57,739 nt of DNA from an uncultured Propionibacteriaceae bacterium. Its GTDB lineage: Bacteria; Actinomycetota; Actinomycetes; Propionibacteriales; Propionibacteriaceae. A model generated the notes under the pieces. It was not told the origin of the DNA. It did not search any database and saw only the letters and a list, made by a program, of their open reading frames with translations. Both the position numbers and the translations under genes were made by a program. Below, piece after piece: positions 16,952 to 25,431 of the stretch (position 1 is the first letter of the stretch; each line of letters begins with the position of its first letter). The stretch lies in assembly GCA_936924635.1 (NCBI GenBank), contig CAKZHP010000115.1, positions 1-57,739 on the forward strand. Direction: 5' to 3'.

Positions 16952-17833
16952 ATGCCATCCAGCAAGGACCTGACCGACGACCTGCGCCTGGCGCACGTGC
17001 TCGCAGACAACGCGGACTCGATCACGATGAGCCGCTTCAAGGCGTTGGACCTGCAGGTCTCCAGCAAGCCGGACCTCACGCACGTCTCCGATGCCGACAC
17101 GGCCGTCGAGGAGGCGCTGCGGCGCACCCTCAGCCGGTCCCGGCCGCGGGACGCGGTGCACGGCGAGGAGGGCGAGGACACCGGCTGGGGCCCGCGCCGC
17201 TGGGTGATCGACCCCATCGACGGCACGGCGAACTTCATCCGCAAGGTGCCGGTGTGGGCGACGCTGATCGCGCTCATGGTCGAGGACCGGGTCGAGGTGG
17301 GCGTGGTGTCCGCCCCGGCGCTGGGCCGCCGGTGGTGGGCCTGCACCGACGGCGGCGCCTTCTCCGGAAAGTCGCTGATGCAGGCCTCCCCGATGCGGGT
17401 CTCGCAGGTGTCGACGCTGGAGGACGCCTTCTTGTCGTACTCCTCCCTGCACGGCTGGGTGGACGCCGGTCGCGGTCTGCAGTTCGGCGACCTGATGCGC
17501 TCGGTGTGGCGCACGCGGGCGTTCGGCGACTTCTGGTCGCACATGCAGGTGGCCGAGGGCGCGGTGGACCTCTCGGTGGAGCCGGAGCTGGCGCTGCACG
17601 ACATGGCCGCCCTGGACGTGATCGTGCGGGAGGCCGGTGGCCGGGCCACCTCCATCGACGGGGCCGACGGCCCTGTCGGCCCCGGGCTGCTGTGCTCCAA
17701 CGGCCTGCTCCACGACGAGGTGCTTGACCTGCTGGCCGAGCTCGAGGACGACGACGAGGCGGGCGAGGAGCCGGACGAGACCGAGGAGTCGGTCATCATC
17801 CTGGGCCGCAGGGGCGTGGTGCCGGAGGCGTGA
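16952..17833 (+). CDS. hisN: Histidinol-phosphatase, inositol monophosphatase family
   Basis: 293 residues. Metal-binding IMPase motifs are present: HGEEGED, WVIDPIDGTANFIRKVPVW (about 83-102), and a C-terminal HDMAALDVIVREAGG motif. The WVIDPIDGTANF context matches actinobacterial HisN, which dephosphorylates L-histidinol phosphate in histidine synthesis; other IMPase substrates cannot be excluded. An acidic tail of about 30 residues (ELEDDDEAGEEPDETEES) extends beyond the fold. TACGGT lies 6 bases before ATG 16952, suggesting a leaderless message. It is a single gene, convergent with serA. Confidence 0.88.
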   Translation: MPSSKDLTDDLRLAHVLADNADSITMSRFKALDLQVSSKPDLTHVSDADTAVEEALRRTLSRSRPRDAVHGEEGEDTGWGPRRWVIDPIDGTANFIRKVPVWATLIALMVEDRVEVGVVSAPALGRRWWACTDGGAFSGKSLMQASPMRVSQVSTLEDAFLSYSSLHGWVDAGRGLQFGDLMRSVWRTRAFGDFWSHMQVAEGAVDLSVEPELALHDMAALDVIVREAGGRATSIDGADGPVGPGLLCSNGLLHDEVLDLLAELEDDDEAGEEPDETEESVIILGRRGVVPEA

Positions 17834-17880
17834 GCCCCCATCGCGATGTGGCGCCCACGGGACCGTGCCGGCTCGGTCGA

Positions 17881-17973
17881 CGGCCCTGACCTGCATCTTC
17901 GGGTCGTGGGCAGCAGTACGCGCCAGATATGGCACGTGGTGCTCCCAGCAGCCAGAAGATGCAGGTGAGGCCG
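17881..17973. repeat. Large nested imperfect palindrome between hisN and serA
   Basis: ACCTGCATCTTC (17889-17900) pairs perfectly with GAAGATGCAGGT (17955-17966). Outside, CGGCC (17881-17885) pairs with GGCCG (17969-17973). The 54-base interior contains further near-palindromic parts: TGGGCAGCA facing TGCTCCCA, and GCCA-GATA-TGGC at its centre. The whole 93-bp element lies between two convergent genes and may act as a bidirectional terminator or be a dispersed palindromic repeat. Confidence 0.6.
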
Positions 17974-18121
17974 CCGTACGAGCCGGGCGGTTCGGACCTC
18001 CGGGGACAGAACAGCCCCGCCGGTCGAGCCAGCCGGGCTGCCGTAGCGGCTCCGCCGAGCGATCAGGGGGCCTGCGCCACGGGGCGCCTGTCGACTCGGG
18101 GCTGCTGGTCGACATGGCCTG

Positions 18122-19318
18122 TCAGGCCTGGACCGTGCGCACCCGGACGGTCTCGTCGAGCCGCGACAGCTCCTCCACGAGACCGGGGTCTCCAGCGGAG
18201 TCGAGGTCGGTGATCACGTAGCCGAGCTGACCCCGGGTGCCGAGCACCTGGCTGGCGACGTTCACCTCGTGCTCGCCGAAGACCGCGTTGAGGCGTGCCA
18301 GCACCCCGGGCACGTTGTGGTGCAGGTGCAGGATGCGCGTCGCTCCGCTCATCGCGGTCTGCACCGCGGGGAGGTTGACCGACAGCGTGGTGGACCCAAG
18401 CTGGGCGTAGTCGGCGAGCTTGCCGGCCACGAACCGTCCGATGTCCTGCTGGGCCTCCTGCGTCGAGCCGCCGACGTGCGGCGTCATGATGACGTTGGCG
18501 AGGTTCTGCAGCGGGGACTCGAACCCGGGGGCGTTGCTGTGCGGCTCGTTCGGGAAGACGTCGATGGCCGCGCCGGCGACGTGCCCGCTGGTGATCGCGT
18601 CGCGCAGCGCCTCCAGGTCGACGACCATGCCGCGGCAGAGGTTGAGGAACAGCGACCGTGGCCGCATCTTCGCGAACTGCTCGGCGCCGAAGATGCCGGC
18701 GTTGCCGGGCCTGCCGTCGACGTGCAGCGAGACCACCTCGGCGACCTCGAGCAGCTCGTCGAGGGTGTCGCAGCGGCGCGCGTTGCCCAGGGCGAGCTTG
18801 TCGACCACGTCGTAGAACACCACGCGCATGCCGAGCGCCTCGGCCAGCACCGACAGCTGCGAGCCGATGTTGCCGTAGCCGACGATGCCGAGCGTGCGGC
18901 CGCGTACCTCGTGGGAGCCCTTGGCCGACTTGTCCCAGACCCCCTCGTGCATGGCGCGGTTGCGGTCGACGAGGCGGCGAGCCAGCGCGATGATCTCGGC
19001 CAGGGCCAGCTCGACCACGCTGCGGGTGTTGGAGAAGGGCGCGTTGAAGACCGCGATGCCGCGCTCGCTGGCAGCGCCGAGGTCGATCTGGTTGGTGCCG
19101 ATGCAGAAGGCGCCGATCGCGGTCAGCGTGGGGTGGGCGTCGAGGACGGCGGCCGTCACCTTGGTGGCCGAGCGGATGCCCAGCAGGTCGACCCCCGGCA
19201 GGGCGGCCATCAGCTCGTCCTCGCTCATCGCGCCCGAGCGCAGCTCGACGTCGAATCCGCGCTCGGTCAGGATCCGCTCGGCCTCCGGGTGGACGTTCTC
19301 GAGGAGTAGGGCTCTCAC
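18122..19318 (-). CDS. serA: D-3-phosphoglycerate dehydrogenase, short (E. coli-type) form
   Basis: 398 residues from GTG 19318. A substrate domain, an NAD-binding Rossmann domain (LGIVGYGNIGSQLSVLAEALG), catalytic Arg near 224 (NLCRGMVVD) and His near 279 (MTPHVGGSTQEAQ), then a C-terminal ACT domain (HHNVPGVLARLNAVFGEHEV). It commits 3-phosphoglycerate to serine, with probable serine feedback through the ACT domain. It lacks the long intervening domain of the usual mycobacterial SerA and resembles the E. coli form. The open frame continues upstream, but the upstream part runs into REP-like sequence and matches nothing, so the GTG start is preferred. Convergent with hisN. Confidence 0.92.
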   Translation of the reverse strand: MRALLLENVHPEAERILTERGFDVELRSGAMSEDELMAALPGVDLLGIRSATKVTAAVLDAHPTLTAIGAFCIGTNQIDLGAASERGIAVFNAPFSNTRSVVELALAEIIALARRLVDRNRAMHEGVWDKSAKGSHEVRGRTLGIVGYGNIGSQLSVLAEALGMRVVFYDVVDKLALGNARRCDTLDELLEVAEVVSLHVDGRPGNAGIFGAEQFAKMRPRSLFLNLCRGMVVDLEALRDAITSGHVAGAAIDVFPNEPHSNAPGFESPLQNLANVIMTPHVGGSTQEAQQDIGRFVAGKLADYAQLGSTTLSVNLPAVQTAMSGATRILHLHHNVPGVLARLNAVFGEHEVNVASQVLGTRGQLGYVITDLDSAGDPGLVEELSRLDETVRVRTVQA

Positions 19319-19449
19319 GGGTGGCAATCGTGCCACGTCGAGCGGGGTCGGGGCGCACGCGTCCGCGCCTGCGGCCGGTGACGGACGTGCGTGCGTCGCG
19401 ATCCGGAGACGGACGGCGCGTCCCCCGCCGGGCCGGTCCTGGGGCTCTC

Positions 19450-19483
19450 CGACGATGCTCGACGTGGTCGAGGTCTGCCGCAG
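19450..19483. repeat. REP-like palindromic element, copy A
   Basis: Core CGACGATGCTCGAC-GTG-GTCGAGGTCTGCCG. It is the most degenerate of four related palindromes in the window (the others at 19525, 31056 and 31133); its right arm reads GAGGTC instead of GAGCAC. It lies upstream of serA, 42 bases from copy B. Confidence 0.6.
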
Positions 19484-19524
19484 CTGCCGCACGAGAGGGC
19501 TGTCGCGGCCGCAGCACCGCTCTG

Positions 19525-19555
19525 CGGCAATGCTCGACCAGGTCGAGCACTGCCG
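19525..19555. repeat. REP-like palindromic element, copy B
   Basis: CGGCAATGCTCGACC pairs with GGTCGAGCACTGCCG around a single A, giving a near-perfect hairpin with one A-C mismatch. It lies just downstream of the stop codon of the ABC transporter ATPase gene (minus strand), where it could serve as a terminator. Confidence 0.7.
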
Positions 19556-19561
19556 GAGGAG

Positions 19562-20343
<782 letters not shown>

Positions 20344-20347
<4 letters not shown>

Positions 20348-21183
20348 CGCACCGCCTCGCGGTCGTAGAAGTCCGCCACCGTGGGCAGCCGCTCCCCCGG
20401 CGGCACCTGGTCGATCCGGGCGGTGGCGACCAGACCCTTCGTGTACGGGTGCTCCGGCGCCCCGAACACGCGCTCCACCGGCCCCGACTCCACGATCTCG
20501 CCGTCGCGCATCACCATCACCTGACGGCACACCTGCGACACCACGGCGAGGTCGTGGCTGATGAACAGGAGAGAGGCCTCGACGGCGTCCAGCTCGGCGT
20601 CGAGCAGCCGCAGCACCTTCGCCTGCACGGTGACGTCGAGCGCGGTCGTCGGCTCGTCGCAGATCACCAGGTCGGGCCGGTTCACCAGGGCCATCGCCAT
20701 CACCACGCGCTGCCGTTGACCGCCGGAGAGCGCGTGGGGGTACGCGTCGGCGACCCGCTCCGGGTCGGGCAGGCCGACCTCGGCGAGGACCTCCACCACG
20801 CGGCGACGGCCACCGCCCTCGTCGTGCGTGCGGTGCAGCAACAGCACCTCGGCCACCTGCCGGCCGACCTTCATGGTGGGGTCGAGCGCGGTCATCGGCT
20901 CCTGGAACACCATCGTCATCACGTCACCGCGCAGCCGAGCCAGGTCGCGGTCCTTCAGGCCCACCAGCTCCCGCCCCCCGAGCCGTACCGACCCGGTCAC
21001 CGTCGCCGAGTCGTCGAGCAGACCCATGACCGCCAGCGCGGTCACGGACTTGCCGGACCCCGACTCCCCCACCAGACCCAGCCGCTCCCCCGCCGCCAGC
21101 GCGAACGACACCCCGTGCAGCACCTCGCGGCGCGAGCGGCCGAACGCGACGCGCAGGTCGGACACCTCCAGCAGCGTGCTCAT
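20344..21183 (-). CDS. Oligopeptide/dipeptide ABC transporter ATPase (OppD/DppD-like)
   Basis: 279 residues. Walker A GESGSGKSV, Q-loop TMVFQEPMTALDPTM, signature LSGGQRQRVVMAMAL, Walker B LVICDEPTTALDVT and H-loop ISHDL are present. It pairs with the following ATPase. The C-terminal HPYTKGLVATARI is the OppD-type end, but the usual cysteine cluster region is short. The start overlaps the upstream permease stop by ATGA. The transported ligand is not predictable from ATPases. Confidence 0.92.
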
Positions 21184-21992
21184 CGTGCCTCCCGCAGCCG
21201 GGGGTCGAGGAGATCGCGGAGGCCGTCGCCGAACAGGTTGAGCCCGAGCACGGCGACGCCGATCGCAAGGCCCGGCCACAGCGCCTGCGACGGGTTGGTG
21301 AACACGAAGGCCTGCGCCTCGTTGAGCATCCGGCCCCAGGTCGGGGTGGGCGGCGGCGTGCCCAGCCCCAGGAACGACAGCGCGGCCTCGGCGAGGATCG
21401 CGATGCCGAACGACACCGACGCCTGCACGCCCAGGGTCGCGGCGATGTTCGGCAGCACGTGGCGTACGGCCGTCGCCAGCCGTGACGTGCCGGACGTGCG
21501 GGCCGCGGCGATGTAGTCCTGCGTCATCACCAGCACCGTCGCCGCACGCGCCACGCGGGCGAACGCCGGGATGGACGAGATGCCGATGGCAGCCATGGCC
21601 GTGCCCGTGGAGGCACCCAGCGAGGCGGCGAGCAGGATGGCGAGCAGCAGCGCCGGGAACGCGTACAGGATGTCGGTCGCCCGCAGCACCAGCTGTGACA
21701 GCCAGCCCCCGGCCATGCCCGCCAGGATCCCCAGCGGGGCGCCGATCAGCAGCGCGAGACCGACGGCCACCACTCCCACGTACACCGTGGTGCGCGCCCC
21801 GACCATGATCCGCGACAGGGTGTCGGCGCCGAGCCGGTCGGTGCCCAGCAGGTGCGGCCAGCCGGGCGGCTGCAGCTGCTGGTTGGGCGCGATCGCCACG
21901 GGGTCGTACGGCGTCCAGAAGGCCGACAGCAGAGCCGTCAGCAGCACCAGCGCGACGAGCGCGGCGCCGACCCACAGGGTGAGCCGCCTCAT
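21180..21992 (-). CDS. Oligopeptide/dipeptide ABC transporter permease (OppC/DppC-like)
   Basis: 270 residues. An N-terminal membrane helix (RRLTLWVGAALVALVLLTAL) is followed by the OppC signature HLLGTDRLGADTLSRIMVGARTT-type segment and about five further helices. The EAA loop is EAALSFLGLGTPPPTPTWGRM. It forms half of the membrane channel together with the OppB-like protein. The start overlaps the upstream permease stop (ATGA), supporting a single operon. Confidence 0.92.
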   Translation of the reverse strand: MRRLTLWVGAALVALVLLTALLSAFWTPYDPVAIAPNQQLQPPGWPHLLGTDRLGADTLSRIMVGARTTVYVGVVAVGLALLIGAPLGILAGMAGGWLSQLVLRATDILYAFPALLLAILLAASLGASTGTAMAAIGISSIPAFARVARAATVLVMTQDYIAAARTSGTSRLATAVRHVLPNIAATLGVQASVSFGIAILAEAALSFLGLGTPPPTPTWGRMLNEAQAFVFTNPSQALWPGLAIGVAVLGLNLFGDGLRDLLDPRLREAR

Positions 21993-22954
21993 CGCCGGGC
22001 CCGCAGCCGGGGGTCGATGAGCAGGTACGCGAGGTCGGTGAGCAGGTTCACCACGAGCACCAGGGCCACCAGCAGCATCACGATCCCCTGCACCATCTGC
22101 AGGTCGCGGGCGGAGACAGCGCTCATCAGGGCGGTGCCCAGGCCGGGGAGCCGGAACACCATCTCGATGACGATGGCGCCCACGACCATGGTCGACAGCT
22201 GCAGCCCGAGCACGGTGACGATCGAGATGCCGGCGTTGCGCAGGCCGTGGCGCCACAGGGCGCGCCAGCGGGTCCAGCCGACCGCTCGGGCCGTGCGGAA
22301 CCAGTCCTCCTGCAGCACCTCCACGAACGCGCTGCGCACGTAGCGGGTGAGCACCGACGCCTGGACCAGCACCAGGGACAGGACGGGCAGCACCAGGTGC
22401 TCGGCCCAGCCGGCCCAGTCCCACCAGCCGGTGTCGTCGCGCAGCTGGACGTAGCCGTTGGCGGGCAGCCAGCGCAGGCGTACGGCGAACACCACCACCA
22501 GCAGGATGCCGGCGTAGAAGGCGGGGATCGCCAGCCCGATCTGGGAGAGGCCGGAGACCAGCGTGCCCTGCCAGGAGCGCCGCCTCACCGCGGCGACCAT
22601 GCCGAGCGGGAGCGCGACCAGGGGCACCAGCAGCATCGAGAGCCCGCAGAGCCACGCCGTGACGCCGAGACGGGGGGCGATCAGGGCGGAGACGGGCTGG
22701 TTGGTCGCGTACGAGACCCCGAGGTCACCTCGGAGCAGGCCACCGGCCCACTCGGCGTACCGGGTGGTGGCGGGCCGGTCGAGTCCGTACCGCTGTCGCA
22801 GTGCCCGCAACGACGCCTCGTCGGCGCCCTGGCCGAGGATGGTCTGGGCGAGGTCACCAGGCAGGGCGTTGACGATCCAGAAGATGGCGAGCGACGCGAC
22901 GAGCAGGCTGGCCACGAAGGAGGCGAGGCGGACTGCTACGGCACGTACGGGCAC
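21989..22954 (-). CDS. Oligopeptide/dipeptide ABC transporter permease (OppB/DppB-like)
   Basis: 321 residues. An N-terminal signal-anchor helix precedes the OppB-type segment LGVSYATNQPVSALIAPRLG and five more helices; the EAA-type loop includes RTARAVGWTRWRALWRHGLR, and the C-terminus is the characteristic LTDLAYLLIDPRLRARR. GTG 22954 lies 3 bases after the substrate-binding protein stop. It pairs with the OppC-like permease. Confidence 0.92.
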   Translation of the reverse strand: MPVRAVAVRLASFVASLLVASLAIFWIVNALPGDLAQTILGQGADEASLRALRQRYGLDRPATTRYAEWAGGLLRGDLGVSYATNQPVSALIAPRLGVTAWLCGLSMLLVPLVALPLGMVAAVRRRSWQGTLVSGLSQIGLAIPAFYAGILLVVVFAVRLRWLPANGYVQLRDDTGWWDWAGWAEHLVLPVLSLVLVQASVLTRYVRSAFVEVLQEDWFRTARAVGWTRWRALWRHGLRNAGISIVTVLGLQLSTMVVGAIVIEMVFRLPGLGTALMSAVSARDLQMVQGIVMLLVALVLVVNLLTDLAYLLIDPRLRARR

Positions 22955-22957
22955 GGC

Positions 22958-24463
22958 TCAGCGCGCGGAGGCGATTGTCGTGAGGTCGAAGCTCAGCGTG
23001 GTGGCGTTCTCGGCCACCCCGGTGATCGTCGACTTCGTCACGACCAGGTTGGGCAGCAGGAAGAGGAAGCAGGCGGCCGCGTCCTCCGCCAGCATGCGGG
23101 CGGCCTGCTTCATCTTCGTGACGTACTCCTCGGGGGTCGCCCGGTCGGCCTCGGCCGTGAGCGCCGCGAAGGCCGGGTTGTCGTAGTGCCAGTAGTAGGT
23201 CGGGTCGGCCCAGGCGACGAGGTCGAGCGGCTCCACGTGGGCGACGATCGTCATGTCGTAGTCGCCCTTGGTGAACACCTCGGGCAGCCACCGGCCGGCG
23301 AAGTCGAGCTCCTCCACCTGGGCGTTGATGCCGACCTGGGCGAGCTGGCCGGCGACGAAACGGGCGGCGGCGGTGGCGTACGGGGCGACCGGCACGCGCA
23401 GCCGTAGCGTCGGGGTCGGGTTGCCGGACTCGGCGAGGAGGGCCCTGGCCTTCGCCGGGTCGTACGGGTAGAGGCCGGTGAGGTCCTCGTAGTAGGGCTC
23501 GGTCGGCGAGGCCATGGAGTCGATGAGGGTGCCCTTGCCGGCCCAGACGGTGTCGATGAGGGCGCGGCGGTCGATGGCGTGGTTGATGGCCTGGCGCAGC
23601 TTGATGTTCTTCAGCGCCGGCGAGGCGTGGTTGAAGCCCATCACCACCTCGCCGGTGGTGGTGCCGTCGACCACCGTGTAGCGGCTGGTGTCGGAGAACT
23701 GGCTGGTCGTCTGCGGGGTCTGCAGGTTCGAGATGATGTCCAGGTCGCCGGCCAGCATCGAGGCGACCATAGCGTTCGACTCGAGGAAGTACCGGAAGGT
23801 GACCTCGTCGAACCGGCCCGGGGTGCCCCAGTAGTGGGTGTTCTTGTGCAGCGTGATCGAGTCGCCCTTGGCCCAGCCGGAGACCGCGAACGGGCCCGAG
23901 CCCATGGGCTGGGTGGCGAGGTCGGTGGTGGCCGGGTCGATGATCAGGCCGGGGGTCGAGGCCATGGAGTACAGCCAGCTGTTGCTCGGGCGGGTCAGCC
24001 TGACCACGACCGTGCCCCCCTCGCCCTCCGAGACGGAGTCGACCACCGCCAGCTGCCGCTTCACCGAGGCCACCGTGCTGGCGCGCATCTTCTCGATGCT
24101 CGCGACGACGGCCTTGGCGTCGACGGGGGTCTGGGAGGCGAAGTGCGCGGCCCGGTCGAGGGTGAAGGTGTACGTCATCCGGTCCTCGGAGACGTCCCAG
24201 CGCTGGGCGAGCAGCGGCTTGAGGTTGCCCTCGCCGTCGATCTTCACCAGGGTCTCGTACACGTTGTAGAGCAGCAGCTGCGGGATGGATGCCGCCGCGG
24301 AGACCGTGGGGTCGAGGGTGGGCGGCTCCAGCGTCGCGCCGACCGACAGGGTCTTGCGTGCCGGCGCCGGCGTCTGCGGCGCGTTGCACGCCGTGGCGGA
24401 GGCCACGGCGAGAGCCGCGGTGCCTCCGAGCAGGATCCGACGCGAGATGCGGTCGAGGCCCAT
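22958..24463 (-). CDS. Solute-binding lipoprotein of peptide-type ABC importer (SBP family 5)
   Basis: 501 residues. The N-terminus has twin arginines (SRRILLGG) and a hydrophobic stretch ending in a lipobox with Cys26 (SATAC), so it is an extracytoplasmic lipoprotein possibly exported by Tat. The mature part has the family 5 pattern LDPTVSAAASIPQLLLYNVY near the start, MGSGPFAVSGW, and LRQAINHAIDRRALI. It captures the ligand for the four downstream subunits. Family members bind peptides, nickel, glutathione or sugars; the pocket cannot be read from sequence. It is first in the operon. Confidence 0.93.
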   Translation of the reverse strand: MGLDRISRRILLGGTAALAVASATACNAPQTPAPARKTLSVGATLEPPTLDPTVSAAASIPQLLLYNVYETLVKIDGEGNLKPLLAQRWDVSEDRMTYTFTLDRAAHFASQTPVDAKAVVASIEKMRASTVASVKRQLAVVDSVSEGEGGTVVVRLTRPSNSWLYSMASTPGLIIDPATTDLATQPMGSGPFAVSGWAKGDSITLHKNTHYWGTPGRFDEVTFRYFLESNAMVASMLAGDLDIISNLQTPQTTSQFSDTSRYTVVDGTTTGEVVMGFNHASPALKNIKLRQAINHAIDRRALIDTVWAGKGTLIDSMASPTEPYYEDLTGLYPYDPAKARALLAESGNPTPTLRLRVPVAPYATAAARFVAGQLAQVGINAQVEELDFAGRWLPEVFTKGDYDMTIVAHVEPLDLVAWADPTYYWHYDNPAFAALTAEADRATPEEYVTKMKQAARMLAEDAAACFLFLLPNLVVTKSTITGVAENATTLSFDLTTIASAR

Positions 24464-24546
24464 CTGCTGCCTTTCGTCACCGTCGCGCCGGGCGGCACGC
24501 CTAGTCGTAGCGGTCAGTCTACGGGCCCGGGCCTGGACGGCCGGAT

Positions 24547-24575
24547 TTGGCCTGGGCGCGCCGGGGGGATAGAGT
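24547..24575 (+). promoter_or_regulatory. Promoter of the initiator tRNA gene
   Basis: TTGGCC (24547-24552), 17-base spacer, TAGAGT (24570-24575). This gives a good primary-sigma-factor promoter with the -10 box 12 bases before the mature tRNA 5' end. Confidence 0.65.
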
Positions 24576-24587
24576 CTTCCAAAGCGA

Positions 24588-24664
24588 CGCGGGGTGGAGC
24601 AGTTCGGTAGCTCGCTGGGCTCATAACCCAGAGGTCACAGGTTCAAATCCTGTCCCCGCTACCA
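24588..24664 (+). tRNA. Initiator tRNA-fMet (anticodon CAT)
   Basis: 77 bases including an encoded CCA. The anticodon loop is CTCATAA on a CTGGG/CCCAG stem with the three consecutive G-C pairs that mark initiator tRNAs. The first acceptor pair is mismatched (C1 against T72), another initiator hallmark, while pairs 2-7 (GCGGGG/CCCCGC) are perfect. The T-loop is GTTCAAAT. It is a single-gene unit with its own promoter and terminator. Confidence 0.97.
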
Positions 24665-24668
24665 AACT

Positions 24669-24700
24669 CAGGCGCGGAACCTACCCAGGTTCCGCGCCTG
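24669..24700 (+). terminator. Terminator of the tRNA-fMet gene
   Basis: CAGGCGCGGAACCT (24669-24682) pairs perfectly over 14 bp with AGGTTCCGCGCCTG (24687-24700), loop ACCC. It starts 5 bases after the tRNA. Confidence 0.88.
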
Positions 24701-24738
24701 TGTCGTGTCCGCTGCCCCTCGTGTCCAGGAGTGAGCAC

Positions 24739-25413
24739 ATGACCAGCGCCGGCCCGGTGCCACCAGACTGGGCGGCGACGGCCCGAGGTCTGCCGGGTGC
24801 TGACAGGCTGACCTACCCGGCTGCTCTGCTCGGGCTCTCCTCCGTGTGTGCCTGCGCCGACCACGGCGCGGCGCCGGAGGGATATCTCGGCCTCACGCGG
24901 TGGGCCGTCGTCGGCGAGGGTGTTGCCGAGCTCGCGGCCGCCGGTGACCTGCTGCTCAGCGGGCAGGTGCACCGCCGGGCCGGTGCTCCACTCAGCCGAG
25001 GTGGGAGAGCGCTGGGTCACCGCACGGCTGATGTGCACGACGCGGGTGGCCCCCCGCCGCTCAGCCCAGGGGATGTGGTCACCGTGCACTTCCTCGGGCT
25101 GCGCTGCCCCTGCCTGGTGCTGGACGTGGAGCGCACCGACCAGGACGTACGCATGACCTACGGCACCCTGCCCGGGCACGTGGAGATCGGGGAGGAGAGC
25201 TTCTCCCTGCGCCTGGGCGCGGACGGACGAGTCATCGCCACCGTCTCCGCGTTCTCCCTGCCCGGCCACCCGCTGACCCGCTTCGCCGGCGCCGCCGGAA
25301 GAGCGGTGCAGCGCTGGATGACTGGTCGTTACGTTCGTGCGCTCCAGCCAGACGGCGCTGCCGCCCGACGACGCCGTCGGCGGCTCATCCAGCGCCGTGG
25401 CGGACTCGTCTGA
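24739..25413 (+). CDS. DUF1990 family protein (UPF0548)
   Basis: 224 residues. LTYPAALLGLSS near the N-terminus, WAVVGEGVAELAAAGDLLLSGQVHRRAG, and YGTLPGHVEIGEESFSLRL are the characteristic DUF1990 segments; the family has a lipocalin-like or START-like fold by reputation and no established function. CAGGAG stands 8 bases before ATG 24739. The C-terminus is strongly basic (RRRRRRLIQRRGG). It follows the tRNA terminator and is convergent with the MFS gene, 18 bases away. Confidence 0.85.
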   Translation: MTSAGPVPPDWAATARGLPGADRLTYPAALLGLSSVCACADHGAAPEGYLGLTRWAVVGEGVAELAAAGDLLLSGQVHRRAGAPLSRGGRALGHRTADVHDAGGPPPLSPGDVVTVHFLGLRCPCLVLDVERTDQDVRMTYGTLPGHVEIGEESFSLRLGADGRVIATVSAFSLPGHPLTRFAGAAGRAVQRWMTGRYVRALQPDGAAARRRRRRLIQRRGGLV

Positions 25414-25431
25414 GGCGCGTCTGCGGGGGGC

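Noticed and set aside
19319..19492. N-terminal extension of SerA by 58 codons
   Set aside because: The extension is Ala/Pro/Arg-rich, covers REP-like copy A, and is absent from the enzyme family.
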